DNA of 64,000 nt, taken from Malus domestica. Taxonomy: Eukaryota; Streptophyta; Magnoliopsida; Rosales; Rosaceae. Below the pieces are notes generated by a model. The model made no database searches, had not been told where the DNA came from, and saw only the letters and a list, made by a program, of their open reading frames with translations. The DNA lies in the NCBI RefSeq assembly GCF_042453785.1, contig NC_091672.1, positions 3,812,001 through 3,876,000 on the forward strand. The letters are read 5' to 3'. Position numbers and translations under genes: made by a program. This document shows, one piece after another, positions 33,223 to 45,786 of the stretch; within the stretch, counting starts at the first letter, position 1, and the number at the start of each line of letters is the position of its first letter.

Positions 33223-33383
33223 AACTCGATCAATCATCGCTTGTCCGTCTCTCTGAAATCTTGAAATTCTCTTTTCTTTCGGGCTTCCAAGTGATGCAAT
33301 TTCGGGGTCGAATTTATAATTTAGTTTCGCGTTGCAGGGATATAATTTGTGTGTGGTGGTATTTGATGTGAAGGAATCAAAAG

Positions 33384-35087
33384 ATGTTGGGAAGCTTGCT
33401 TACCAGAATTCTTATGTATGTTAATGTTCTGTCATTAATGTTAATCCAGTTTTTGAATCTTGATCTTCGACTTTACCTTTGATTTTGTATTTGGGTTGTT
33501 TTTTTTAATATTGGTTTTGTTGGTTGGGGGTGTGTAGATTGTCTCTTGGGTATGCATACCCAGCATTTGAGTGTTATAAAACCGTGGAGAAGAACAGAGT
33601 TGAGATTGAAGAACTCCGCTTTTGGTGTCAATATTGGTACGTAAGCACCCTCTCTACATCAATGTGACAGTATTTCCAACCAATCATGCGACGTTATGTG
33701 AGAAAGTTATAACACGTAATGATGCGTGATAGGTTTGAGATACCACCACATTAACGTCCCCAGGTCTTTCCCCATATGGGGTTATCTTCTTGGTAGCAAT
33801 TCAACCAATAATTTGTTTAATGGTTGTTTAAATGGTGTCATTAACTTTGGATAATAACATGTCCAAAGTCCAATTGAATACGCAATAACGACATGTCGTT
33901 TTTACAGGATAATTGTGGCAATGCTTACAGTTCTTGAGAGGGTTGGAGATGTATTCATATCATGGTACAAGTCACTCTCTAACTATAAACTCATTTTTCA
34001 TCATTTCAGCATTCATTTGTAATATTGTGACCCATATTAAGTTACTCTTGTGAAAAAAATGTGAAGGTTGCCCATGTATGGTGAGGGGAAGGTGGCCCTT
34101 TTCATCTACCTATGGTATCCAAAGACCCAGGTAAGAAACCCATATTTCGAGCGGTTGATCAAATTCACGTAACGTTGCCCTAGATTTATGTTGGCAGACT
34201 GTGAATTAGAAAATAACCAAACATACATTCCGTCAACATTCAAGCAACACTTAACCTAATTAGTGATCTATATTCACAGTTGACAACATATCCTGTTATA
34301 CAAATATTCAGTTTGATTCATTGGAATACCATTTGAAATGTGCATATATTTGCGCTAGACTTACATTTGTCCGTCAGCATTTAGAATCCGCATGGACAGT
34401 CTGACAACATAAACACGGTTGTACAAATTTTCAATTGATTCATTGGAATGACATTTGAAATGTGGTTGTAGGGAACTGGGTTTGTGTACAAGACCTTCCT
34501 GAGGCCATATGTAGCAAAGCATGAGACAGACATAGACAGGAAGTTGCTTGAGATGAGAGCAAGAGCCTGGGATTTGACTGTTTTCTACTGGCAGAACTGC
34601 GCCCAATACGGCCACACTGCTTTCCTCCAAGCCCTTCAGTACTTGGCTGCTAACTCCACAAACTTCGCCGCCAAAACCACCACCGAGGTAGGCCACATTT
34701 ACAATGCAATACACTTCTCGGGTTTTTCTAGCATCGATCGAAGTATAGTATGCATCAGAATCCTTGATCGCCCATCCAATCGTTCATTCACCTGGTTCAT
34801 GCATGCCATGTGAGCAAGAAACAATTTCTCTCGTGCACAAAAACGAAGATTTGAATTTTTCTGGGAAAGGGGTTACTGAAAATTCATTGTTTTTGTTTGA
34901 TTGATTTTTTGAACCAACCTCACAGTCGCAGACATTCGATGATGATCAGCAGGATGCCACAGCGCCAGCACCGCAGCGGCCAAACGTGCCGCTTCGCAAA
35001 CCGAGCGGAAAGAACAAGTGGCCGCCAGAATCCCCACCAGCAACACCCAATGGCAGAGCCGCCACAGTCAACCGGCGCCATGTCTGA
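33384..35087 (+). CDS. HVA22: HVA22-like (TB2/DP1/REEP family) protein, 6 exons, C-terminus frameshifted
   Basis: Exons 33384-33415, 33538-33636, 33908-33964, 34067-34130, 34472-34687 and 34926-35087 join to 630 nt, 209 residues. The TB2/DP1 domain starts at about residue 14: LGYAYPAFECYKTVEKN, ELRFWCQYWIIVAMLTVLER, LFIYLWYPKTQGTGFVYKTF and RPYVAKHETDIDR, as in HVA22-like proteins of the i/j/k type. These are ER membrane-shaping proteins, some induced by abscisic acid and stress. The tail is disordered. Just after TVNR an apparent extra base gives a premature TGA at 35085; the alternative frame continues as SEPPRSPKVVQ to 35196. A non-coding first exon ending at about 33222 carries an upstream ATG. 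It converges with the gene at 35392-35943. Confidence 0.88.
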
Positions 35088-35391
35088 GCCTCCGAGGTCC
35101 CCAAAGGTGGTTCAGTCCCGACATCAAACAGATGGTGGGCGGGTTGACGAGCTGACCGAGAAGCTCCGGCTCAGGCCTTCCAAGCCAATCCAGTGACAGA
35201 TTAGAATGTGATCACAAAAGAAAAACAAAAAAGGAGAAACAGAAATTGTACAAATCCCAGAAACAGCAATCGATTGATTGATTGATCGAACTCTGAATTC
35301 GTATATAAATTCAAATTCTTTCATTCAATTTTGTTTCCTTTTGAGTAAAAAAATTATAATATATACAGATGACAAAAAGTGGCAGATTGTG

Positions 35392-35943
35392 TTAGGTGGC
35401 GAGTCCGATGCAGCGGAGTGTGCGGCGGAGGGCTTGGGAGAGGAAGGGGACGACGCAGTGGGTGAAGAAGGAGAGGCAGGGGGAGAGCTTGAGGCAGAGG
35501 CGGCGGAGGAAGTTTGGGCCAGATGGGCCGGAGGTGGAGGACATGGGCTGGAGGTAGGCCCAGGCGGCCTGCTTAACGAGGCGGTTGCGAATGGAGATTT
35601 CGTAGCCGGAGTTGTTGGCGGAGGCAACGGTGGGGGAATTCACGGCGGCGGAGGAGGGGAGCAGGTCTCTGAGAGAAGTGTAGGATTTGGAGCTCTTGAG
35701 GGAGAGGAGCTCCAGGTCCAGTTGGAGTGGCTCTGGGCCCGAAACGCAGCCGTTTTGGGCGGGGAGGCTGGAGTTGTGGAGGCGCTGGAGCTTGGTAGAT
35801 GAGGTAGGAGTGGTGGTGGCGGAAAGCAGGCTGAGTTTGGCGGGGACCACCACGGATGTGCAGATAGAGTTTCTGCCGCGGAGCTTCCCCGACGAGAGTA
35901 GTGGGGTCGCCGGGTGTGGGCTGAGTACGGTTGAATCGTCCAT
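35392..35943 (-). CDS. Plant-specific protein of unknown function (183 aa)
   Basis: An intronless frame starts at ATG 35943 (MDDSTVLSPHPATPLL). The N-terminal 100 residues are Ser/Pro-rich and probably disordered. The conserved-looking part is the C-terminal half: NNSGYEISIRNRLVKQAAWA, then YLQPMSSTSGPSGPNFLRRL and a hydrophobic stretch CLSFFTHCVVPFLSQALRR. I recall similar small uncharacterised proteins in eudicots with the motif IRNRLVKQAAWAYLQPM, but no named domain or known function. The amphipathic C-terminal segment might contact a membrane. It converges tail to tail with HVA22. Long open frames on the opposite strand reflect its GC-rich codon use. Confidence 0.72.
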   Translation of the reverse strand: MDDSTVLSPHPATPLLSSGKLRGRNSICTSVVVPAKLSLLSATTTPTSSTKLQRLHNSSLPAQNGCVSGPEPLQLDLELLSLKSSKSYTSLRDLLPSSAAVNSPTVASANNSGYEISIRNRLVKQAAWAYLQPMSSTSGPSGPNFLRRLCLKLSPCLSFFTHCVVPFLSQALRRTLRCIGLAT

Positions 35944-37290
35944 AGTAGAGCAGCTGAAAGCAAAGCGGAAGAACAAAATGTGTGAGAGAGAGAGCGAGGG
36001 TGGAACGTGAAACGCGGTTTGGGTTCACGGCGGTTGCGTTTTGGCAATAATTGGCCTAAAACAAACGTCGTTTTTGTCTTCACGCGCAAAACAAACACTC
36101 TTCTTTTTTGTTTTTGAAAAATTGTCGTTTGCGGCCCGCCACCCGGACGAGCCTGCGCTGCGCTCAATTTATCCCCTTTTTTTTTGGACTGGTGGTTAGC
36201 CCGCGTCTCTGATAACGGGAATATTTCGACTAAAAAAAGGGGAAAATGAACCATATAAATTAAATGGATAATGCGAGTTAAATAAAAAATTTGTACCAAA
36301 TTTTTAAACTAACTAATATGTTATAAAAAATATGTACGTTAATCAATAATTCAATCATCAACAATTATAACATTACCTACGTTACAAGGGAAGTGAGTGC
36401 ATTTCAAAATAATTTATATTAACATCGGAGAATTTGAACTTGAAACTTCAAATATAGGAAGCTGAGAACACACGGAGTGTAGTCAACAACTAAACTCAAT
36501 TATATGATGGAAGTGACGCTTATAAACTTATGGAACAATTCTTATACGTACAAGGCGTCCATTATTTTTCTAAAAGGAACTAAACCTTAAATAACACTAG
36601 CGGATATCATTTCAGTAGCACAACATTTCGCTATGCTATTGATAAACGTCGTACGCATATAATTTCTAAATAATGGAGTATACCAAAATGGGCATATAGA
36701 AGTTTTCGACGATATTTTTTCACAAAAATGTTTCGAATGAAATGCACCTTCGACCAAAAAGAGAGTTGATAAAAGATGTTGGCAATTGTATATGTTTTAG
36801 CCGTCTAACATTAAAATCAGATAGAACTCAGGACCAGAAAACCTTTGCTGCCTTAACAATATCCGGCACGCCAGTCCTCTGCGACATGTTTAAAATCACA
36901 GCATTTACAGACAAGGATTCCAAACAGAACCCCCTCATGGTGTGTGCATACATTAATGAATGAGCATGCATCATACAGCCAGATTCAGCATTACTATTCT
37001 CCCGTATGTAGAGTCGCCTACCATTATTGGACGTGCCATCCCTCAATGTTTCGCTCCTTGCTGAATATCCGCAGCTTCTACAGTTTTACGATGAACTCTT
37101 TATTCCTACAACAGCGGTCAAGGACATACTGAACTGTACAGTATAACAATAGTTCCCAGCTAGTCATCCGTCAGCTTCTTCCAAATGCTTCGCCCGTGTT
37201 GCATCTCCTAGCAATACTTGACACAGATGGAAGACCACTGATGGTAGATACACGAAATTTCTACAGATACCCCGTTACACAAACGAAGAT
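35944..37290. other. Promoter of the unknown gene and 3' flank of E2F
   Basis: No further exon was recognised. About 36700-37290 is probably the E2F 3' untranslated region, given its distance from the E2F stop. Confidence 0.45.
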
Positions 37291-40200
37291 TCACCTTTGA
37301 GCGAAGTTAACTGCATGAGATGGGACTTCAACAACCCTAGATGGCGGAGTTTGTGGCCTTGGTGTACTAACATCAGTCACTCCAAAGTCAGCATGAAGAA
37401 TGTCTGTCCCATTCCATCCAACACCAGCTATAGTTGTCATAGTGAAGGAATTGATCATTCACACAGAGAAACAATAATTTAATTGAAAAGAAAACCGCAA
37501 GAGTGGGAAGAGAGTGAAAAGAAAAAGGTGGAACAATTTTGAAAAAGGATACAATCCGTCCTCCACATATCTGTAATGCTAACTTCGGCATCAGACAAAA
37601 GCCAGTAGTCTGCATCATTCTGTAACAATAACAAAAAAGATATATAGTATAAGCAAGAAACTAAATATTATGTCAATGTATATGTTGTTGAGAGTATACA
37701 TGGTTCTGAAAAATCTTTTACAAGAGCATATGGAACTCTGTGTGCTCTATTTTTCTGGCAGAGGTTGCAAGCATATAGCTCAAATCCATAGGTAACTGAA
37801 AGGTCGGACAAAAGTATCCACGTAACAAGTCTTACTATATTTTGCACAGCTTTCCGATATCATCATACAAACAAATAAAAATGCACATCTTATGTTGCAC
37901 CTTCACATCAATTAGGTGATAAGTAGTCCAGTTAACAAGCTTCAAATCTGAGACTTATATGCAAGCTACACTAAAACGCTTATCGTTTTCAAAAGTTGAC
38001 TTTCAGTGTTGGAAATGATGTTTTTCTCTTTTACCTTTGCAGCTAAGAAAACATATCAGTCAGAACAACTATACTTACATCAACATCAGAAGGAACGATC
38101 TTCATCATTCCCCCAGCAAACTCCTGAGAAGCGTTTAAATCAGAGCACGTGTGATGAGCCTGTTGCAGCCAAGGCTCAATTTCCTTCCCACTGCTTTCAA
38201 CAGTTACCACTTCTGTTATTGGGTGTTCACTGGACCCAGAACCAGAAGCCATTGGGCAGCTCACAGGTGGCTCAGCTCCATGCACATCCTCAAACTTTTC
38301 CTCAAATTGACTAAACACCAAATAATACACACAAAACAACAAACAAGTAAATAAATACAAACCAACACAGATATTCTTATCATCAATAATCCACAAAACA
38401 TGCAAAACAAAAAGGGAGAGTACCCTACTCAAATGTATAAAGATATTTCGTTCACAAAAGAAGAAAAAGGAAACAATACCTGACAAGGTAGACATCAATG
38501 GGTCCCATTGTGCTTCTAAGTATTATCCTGTATCTCCTCTGTAGATAGTCAACAGCCTGGTGCATATTGAAGGAAGAACTCAATATTAATTAAAGAGAGA
38601 ATGCATATAAAACATGTACCTTCTAAGAGAAATTTATGTTTGACTTACTTCATCAGGATCTGGGACTTCCAAGGTGGTTCCATGTGGAGCTTTGATTGCT
38701 ATCAGGGTTTCATTCTGGAAAAGAAAAGGCGCAATTAACATAATGGAAAACACTAAACCATCGTAGAAATCAGTGTTAGAAGTGATGCATGGAACACACG
38801 TGGAAGCAAGGTAGGCCCTTAATGTCATCTTCAGTCACAAAAAGCCACCTAGAGTAAGAGTTGAAGATAAGAACGTATTTGTATACATAGAAGCAAGTGA
38901 TTAACAATATAAACATAAAGAAGAAGGACAAAAATTATCTGAAAAAGTTAATGGACTAGACATTACTTTCGGTTGTTTTCATCTTCGCTCAAATCCCTCA
39001 ACTTTTCTTGCATCTCTCTGCACAAGGGTGAAGGCGTCAGCACTTTTCAATAGTTTCAAAACGGTGAAGTTGAATTCCAAAAAGAAAATTAATTGCATAT
39101 ACCTTATTCGGTCATCTAATCTGCGCTCTTGTAAGGATAGATTTTCAACTTCTGCCTGCAGGATATACCACAACTTAGGCTTTTATCTTCCTTCACAAAG
39201 CTACTAAATTGTCAAAGTATTTTTTTAACACCATGCTTTTCATAGCAATCTAAGACAGATGAAATTGTTAATCTCTAAATAAAGAAACATTATGTGAACA
39301 TGTGAACATGAGTTCAGCAATTTTGTGTACTACAGACAATCCATGCTCATGACAATTCAAAGGACAATAAAATTAATAAATAAATAGGTTCCTGAACTTT
39401 GCATTACAAGAACTTGCAACATTGAAATACCTGTAATATAGAGAGATCACCATCCAACTCTCCTGGCATTGAAGCATCAAATCCCCTAATCAATCATTTA
39501 ACACATCCTTGAGTAAGTTTCCATGTGTTCCAAATCTTATTAGAACTTGAAAATTAAAGGAAATTTAAGAATAAACTATCAAAGATTACTTCCAACGTAT
39601 CCTGTTCTTCAGCTTCTTTTCAATGAGACCTATTCCTTCCAAAACATTTGTAATGTCATATATCCGCCTCTTCTGAACCTGTGTCATTTGTAAAACCATC
39701 AATCAGTACACCACCAAATACAGATAATTTGTGTTAGTGTGTATGTATTACAGATAATTTGTGTTAGTGTGTATGTATATACACTCTGACAGAAAATGAT
39801 TACCTCCAAAGTTTCCGCTGCTTTGTTTAGATCAAGAATTCCATCCTCTGCACGCTTAATCAAATTGATGAACTTTTTTGTCAACAGACCTGGAAAATTT
39901 GAGCACAGTTATCTCCAAGTGACACCATATGGCAGCCTTGTGAACTCTAAAAACCACAAATGTCAAAGAGAAGAAAACTCATGCTCAGATTACCTAAGGA
40001 ACTGTCATAACGACAGCTTCCGGCTGGAGTAGAAGGGGAACCTGCATGTTGACAGAAGCTATCCAATAAGATTCTCAATATGAACGGAACAAGATAGTCG
40101 AGAATTCTATTTGTTTTTATCCAGGGAGAAAGAAGACTTTGTTATTATCAACGATGCTATGCAGCCTCTTTCACGTGGACAGCTGCATCTGAAGCTCATC

Positions 40201-41463
40201 TTAGTGATTCATCGAAGTTAGGCCAAAAATGGTAGAGATAAAGCAAAAATTGAAGAGACAAGAAGACTCACCAACATTTGACACAGGAGTCTGAGGTCCA
40301 GATCTACCTCCCTTGGAAGCCTTTGACCTATTGTTTACCCTTCCCCCTTTTGTAGACATTGGAGGAGTCTGAAGGGGAGTCTGAATAATATTAGTATTTC
40401 CAGGACTGCAGGTCCAATCACTGTACTCAACTTCATTGGTGTCCTTCCGAGTAAGTTGCTGAAAAACAGCAGCAAAGTTAAAGAATTCTTATTAAAAATT
40501 AGGCATATGGCGACTTAGCAACCATACTAGTTAAAATATGCTACATAATGAACTATATATCGACGAGATGAACACTGCAAATCAATCTAGATGAAATGGA
40601 GGACGGAGAGTGGAACCACTAGTCATTATACCCAATTACACTTTTATAATATTAATTTACACACCCAATGAAGAAACCAACACATGCCACGAGAAACAAT
40701 TGATTCTAAAAAGGAGCCAAATACTACAACTTGAAAGTCTACTTTCAAATCAGTACCTTCACTCCAGATTAGGCAACACAGTTAAGTGTGATGCACATCA
40801 ACACCATATCATTTCTCAGTCCTCCCCTCATCGCCGACCTTTATCACAATACTTCACCTTGACAAGTTGCATTATGCACTAGACTTACAATTGTCGGCTT
40901 TTTTTCCGGTTACAACTAACAATTGCAATTTTGGTTAGCCAAGCTTGCAAATTTACAACATAAGTATAAATATTTTCAGAAGTCCACCAAATTACAAAAT
41001 ATCTTAAGAAGCACTATCTTAGTAGTAAGTGAACAATATTAGCTTATGACCTAAAAATAACATTTATGAGCTAATCCAAATCTTCTAATTACAAATTGTT
41101 TCCAATCTCATACAAAACCCTAAACAACAAAACCAATCAGAATCACCAGAATTACCCTCAATTCTTTGAACAATTACAACGCAATTCACCCAAACAAACC
41201 AACGCAGTGAGATTAACACACAGATATCCATGGAAATGACAACAACTCACAGGAGATCGAACATAAATAGCTTCAGGTTCTTGGTCTCCAGCTCTGCGAG
41301 CACCGCCCGCGAATCGGTGGTAATTGTCGGGAGGGAACGGCTGCGGCTTTGTGGACTCGAACGCGAGGTGACGCCTCAACGGCGGCAGGATCTGGGCGCC
41401 GCCGCCTGTGGGTGCCGTCGCCGGCGCTGGTTGGCGGTTGGGAGCTTGAGCGCAGCCGGACAT
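37291..41463 (-). CDS. E2F: E2F transcription factor (E2FA/E2FB-like), 14 exons
   Basis: Exons on the minus strand: 41463-41251, 40458-40272, 40041-39994, 39889-39804, 39678-39590, 39485-39431, 39155-39103, 39017-38967, 38848-38800, 38714-38649, 38556-38480, 38310-38079, 37619-37553 and 37427-37291. They join to 1,410 nt, 469 residues. The winged-helix DNA-binding domain is [20 protein letters not shown], then [20 protein letters not shown] and KNRIRW, with the RRIYD recognition motif. It is followed by a leucine-zipper/marked-box DP-dimerisation region ([48 protein letters not shown]). The C-terminus holds the retinoblastoma-binding element [18 protein letters not shown]. Single DNA-binding domain plus transactivation domain fits E2FA/E2FB, DP-dependent activators of S-phase genes under RBR control. 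The paralogue was not resolved. Confidence 0.94.
39720..39779 (+). repeat. 30-bp tandem duplication in an E2F intron
   Basis: Two 30-bp units starting ACAGATAATTTGTGTTAGTG are adjacent at 39720 and 39750, in the intron between exons 4 and 5. Confidence 0.95.
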
Positions 41464-43888
41464 AGAGGGATCGACCGGCTCGAACTAGCGGCGGTCTCCG
41501 TTTACCGAGAGACGATCGGAGAAGGAGAGAGGTGGATCTTTAGGTTTTGGGGAATCGGAGAGAATCTGAGCGAGGGCGGGGGTTTAGGGTTTATGGGGAG
41601 GCGAAATGGGATCGAGAGGGGTAGAGAGAGAAAGAGAGAGAGGGGGGGTTAGAGAGAGAAAGTGAGGGTTAGAGAGGGAAAGTGAGTTGTGGGAGTTAGG
41701 GGAAGAGCTAGCAGAAAACGAGGGAAGGGAGGGAATTTTTTGTTTCGGACAGATGTGGAGGGAACACGGCGAAAAATATTAATTTGTCAACTTTTTTTCC
41801 TATTTTCCACCCCTGAAACTTGTGTATTTCTGTTCTGACCCTGCGAGAATGGAAACCTTTCTTTTTATTGTTTTTTTTTTTGTCAAACGTTTGATTTTGT
41901 TAGATTAAATGTTAGATTAGTTATCGACAGGATTTGAACCCACACCATTATATAAAAACTCAACTTCTTTCTACTGTTGTAAAATGTCACTTGCTTCTTT
42001 TTGTTGTTTGGAAATAATTGGAAAATGTAGACGAGGGAATACCATTTTTTTTTCACTTCCCCATTTGGTTTATGCAAATGCAATAATAGGAATCAAATGC
42101 ATACATATTTTTAGTAAGAACGTTACGTTTCATGTTCAAAAGTGGTGTATTAAATTTACAACTAGAGTAATTTTTAAAAATATAAAGATGCATTAAATAT
42201 CTTTTCAAGTCGTGTCGAACGTAAGAAATACCCCTTTCACGGGTTTCATGCACTCCTATGGGTAAGTTTCCGAATTCTATTATTGTTTCACCAGACAAAG
42301 AAATGTTTCACATATTTATTTGTAATATTCTAATTAAGAACCAAATAGAAGAGATATGATTAAAATTAATACAAGAGCGGCAATTATACTACAATAAGGT
42401 ACAAGAAACTACGTTTAAATATTATACCTCTTTACAAGTTTTGCAATCGATGTATTTATGATGCCCAAAATTAAAAATTAGTTGAAGTACCCAAATAAAT
42501 AGGTCCAAAAAGACCAACATAAATGGAGTAATCCCAAAATATGTTCTTATATTTATACCAATGGAATGAAAAAGAAAAAGTAAAACGCACCAAACGGCGT
42601 GGAATCTTTAGAAAAATAGTATATTGAATGGTCAGTTTCGAATTATACCAAAACTATGGGGCAAAACTACGACGTGCTAGAAGAAAAGACAACAAACGAA
42701 AATTACAAGGAGAATCGCCGATCCGCGCCTTTATTTGGCTTTAAACAAAATTTTCTGATTATTTGACGGCTCATTTCTCACCGTCTCTCGCATCTCCTCC
42801 AACCCTAACTTCAGCTAACCACAACGGACATATATAACTTTGGTGCTACTACTACTGGGTCCATGACACGTGCCAAAAATAATTATACTGTATTGTTCTC
42901 CTTCTAATTTACGAAGAGTGAATAATGTGGGAAATGAATTTCACATGAACGTAAAATTATTTGAGTGTTTCTGAAATTAAGAAATGTTAAGATTTTAGAG
43001 TCGGGATGCCCGTCCACTACTAGTCACCACTTGCAGGTGTTAGATTTTATCATAAAAGGCATGGGTGTTATTAGTAGTGGAATCATTCATGAACAAGTAG
43101 TAAACATAATGTCAAGTTTCTGATGTGAGATTGCATTCTCCAACCAATTCTACATTGGCAACCTTCTTTTTTCCTCAAGCAATAACAATTCGTCGTCAAT
43201 CAGAATTGTCAGGTCAGAGTCTTGTTCACAATTGGAACGATCGAGTCAGGGTCTTGTTCACAATGAGAATGATCTTGTCAGATGTCTCGTTATTAGTAGC
43301 GAAACCATTCATTTATAAGTAGTAATATTTTCTTTCAAATTTCCAATATGAAATTGCATTATTCAACAAAAATGAATAAATTGGCTTGAACTTGTTACAT
43401 CAGTGATGTACGAGGCAAAGACTCTTTGATATTTAAGTTTGAGCTAAATAATGAATGAGAATTTAAAGGCCTGAGTTTCTTGATAGAGGAATAATGACCT
43501 CTTTTTATCGAAGGACATGTCCTTATATCGTATCAAGGTTGAGCTTGAAGATAATTCACTAAAGCACTTGGGCTGTTGACTATGCGATCTATTACCCTTA
43601 ACAATCATGAGAACAAACTTTGTAACCAATTGATGTAACTACTACCAAAAAACACATTCTCATTATGAATCATGTCTTTATGATACCACTATTATCATTG
43701 TACAACGTATAACAGATCAAGTCTCCAAAATTATTTTCTAAACCTCCCCTAAACCCGAGAAATCTCCGCAGTTTCACCCAAAATCAAATAAGGTATTTAA
43801 CGAAAATTGTCATTAGCATTCCGAAAAACTCATATTAACGAGTAAATTAGTTAAAATTGGAAATTGGCCTTGTATATTTTCAATTTTC
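41464..43888. other. E2F 5' flank and gene-free spacer
   Basis: A GA-rich leader (about 41610-41700) precedes E2F. The rest is AT-rich without a recognised gene. Confidence 0.5.
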
Positions 43889-44890
43889 TCAATCAATCGA
43901 ATTTGTACCCCATAAAGGAGAACTCCTAAAAGGGATGGAAGAATTACAACAAAACTCCAACCGGTCGCGAAACTTTGCCTCACTCGTCTTTAACAACACC
44001 GGCAGCGGAAAACAGACCCCTTTCTCCACGCACCGCTGGTGCCGCGGCCGAATCCGATTCTCCAAGCTGAACGAGAAGTAGTGCGGGAACTCCGTCAGCT
44101 CCTTCATCCCCCTCCCCATCTCCACCACGAAGTAATCGAATTTCGGCTCGAAGTTCTGCTCGATGCTGTAGCAGAACAGCTGCGGGAACCGCCGGAACAT
44201 CGACAGCGCGTCGCGGTGGGAGAAGCCGATTTTTTCGAGGTAGTCGATTCGGGGCAGGAGCTTGTCTTCCACGCTGCAGGAGAGGAGGGAGGTGTGTTTG
44301 TTAACTTGGGAAATACCAATGCTCTGGAGGAAGTAGAGGGTGGGGCGGAGGCGTGTTTTGACGCTGCAAGCGAGGAGTCTGGGGCGGCGGTTGATGACGC
44401 GGCGGAGATCGGAGCCGTTGACGTGGGCTTCGCGGAGGAGGAAGGTGAGGATTGGGGCGATTTCGGCGACTCGGGAGGAGAGGATTTCGGGGCACATGCC
44501 GATGAGGCGGCGGAATTCTGGGGAGGTGAAGCCGATGGAGGTGAGGAGGAAGTGGACGGTGGATTTGATGTGGGAGAGAGGGGAGGAGAGGATCGGAGGG
44601 TGGTGGTTGATTAGGGAGAAGAAGTCGAGGCCGATGGAGTCGAGGTAGAGGACTTTTTCTTGGAAGTCGGAGTGGGGGGTGGCGGTGGTTGGTGGGGGTT
44701 TGAGGGAGGCCGTGGTTTTGGAGGAGGAGATGATTGGGAAGTGGGGGGTTTTCTTCGGCGGCGGAAAGGAGTGGATGTCATGATGAGAGGAGGAGGGGGA
44801 TTGGGGTTTGGGAATGGGATTGGGAATGGAGGAGAAACGGGGTTGTTTGGTGGCGGCGATGGCGGTGGAGAGGAAGTGGGTTTCGTGCAT
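43889..44890 (-). CDS. mTERF-family protein, plastid-targeted type
   Basis: An intronless 333-residue frame starts at ATG 44890. The first 60-70 residues are rich in Ser, Pro, Thr and His and poor in acids, as in a chloroplast transit peptide. The rest consists of tandem mTERF repeats of about 35 residues with the usual proline pattern: RRLIGMCPEILSS, LRRVINRRPRLLACSV, SLLSCSVEDKLLPRIDYLEK, LSMFRRFPQLFCYSIEQNF and LTEFPHYFSFSLENRIRP. These proteins bind organellar nucleic acids and affect transcription, splicing or translation. Length and pattern resemble the MTEF1/SOLDAT10-type protein (inference). The GC-rich sequence gives long spurious frames on the other strand. Confidence 0.88.
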   Translation of the reverse strand: MHETHFLSTAIAATKQPRFSSIPNPIPKPQSPSSSHHDIHSFPPPKKTPHFPIISSSKTTASLKPPPTTATPHSDFQEKVLYLDSIGLDFFSLINHHPPILSSPLSHIKSTVHFLLTSIGFTSPEFRRLIGMCPEILSSRVAEIAPILTFLLREAHVNGSDLRRVINRRPRLLACSVKTRLRPTLYFLQSIGISQVNKHTSLLSCSVEDKLLPRIDYLEKIGFSHRDALSMFRRFPQLFCYSIEQNFEPKFDYFVVEMGRGMKELTEFPHYFSFSLENRIRPRHQRCVEKGVCFPLPVLLKTSEAKFRDRLEFCCNSSIPFRSSPLWGTNSID

Positions 44891-45786
44891 TTGGTTGGTT
44901 GGTTGTTGTTTGGGCGCAGCTGGTCATGGCTGAGGACTGAAGAGCTTTGGTTTGGGGGAAAAAGGGGGAATGAAGAAGATAAGGCTTAAAATGCTCCAAA
45001 CAATGGCATTGTGGAGATTGTGATTGGTGAGGGGTATAGGGAGAAATCAGTAATCCAACACAAATGGGCCGGGTTAAGAAAATGAATACTACCCGAGTCC
45101 AGACTAATCTGACCAGCCCGGAGTAACTGAGCCTAAAATCACGTAGATAGGCACAAATGAGCCTAGCTTTAGGGGAGACACTTATATGGGACGAGGTTTA
45201 TCTTTCTTCTGTGTATGTTCCTTGTAAGTATTGGCAAATGAACATTGAGACTAAGGTGGTTCGGGTTTGAAAAACACTTGTTCTAATGACTCTTTGAATG
45301 TTTGATACGAGTTTTTTTTGTGTTTGCTGTAATGTTTGCTAGGCATATCTCGACAAGTTGCATTGACAACACTAAAAAAATTATCTCGATATCACTCATC
45401 AAATTATTTCTATATGTGTTAATACAAGTGACATGTGCACAATATGATTTAGCTAACGAAATACCTTAATGAACAAACTGAAAATAAATTTATACGCTTT
45501 TCGCTTTGTTTGTATCTTAAAAACTTATACTTTAAGAACCCTGGAACCCCTAAATTTCAAATCCTGTGTCCGCCGCGGCCTAAAAGTAAACCAAGACTTC
45601 ATCAAATCAAGATCAGCCTCACTTTATTAATAGTGTCCATCTTTTGAATTGATCACCAAGAAATCAGACTCTACAAACCAAATCCCTTACTCTTGTCCCA
45701 TTTCCGGTTGCCCCCAAATGTATGTAGCCGGTTGGCCGGTTCAGTTCAAACCTAGGTCCCACCAACCCTTCCTCCCTTTGAATTCA
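44891..45786. other. Gene-free spacer
   Basis: Upstream flank of the mTERF gene and AT-rich sequence. No gene was recognised. Confidence 0.45.

Noticed and set aside
35278-36010. Long glycine/glutamate-rich frames on the plus strand
   Set aside because: Shadows of the minus-strand gene at 35392-35943, low in complexity and without homology.
36742-36963. 73-codon frame downstream of E2F
   Set aside because: No homology; AT-rich sequence likely in the E2F 3' region.
44039-44989. Long plus-strand frames opposite the mTERF gene
   Set aside because: Gly/Glu-rich shadows of a GC-rich antisense coding region.
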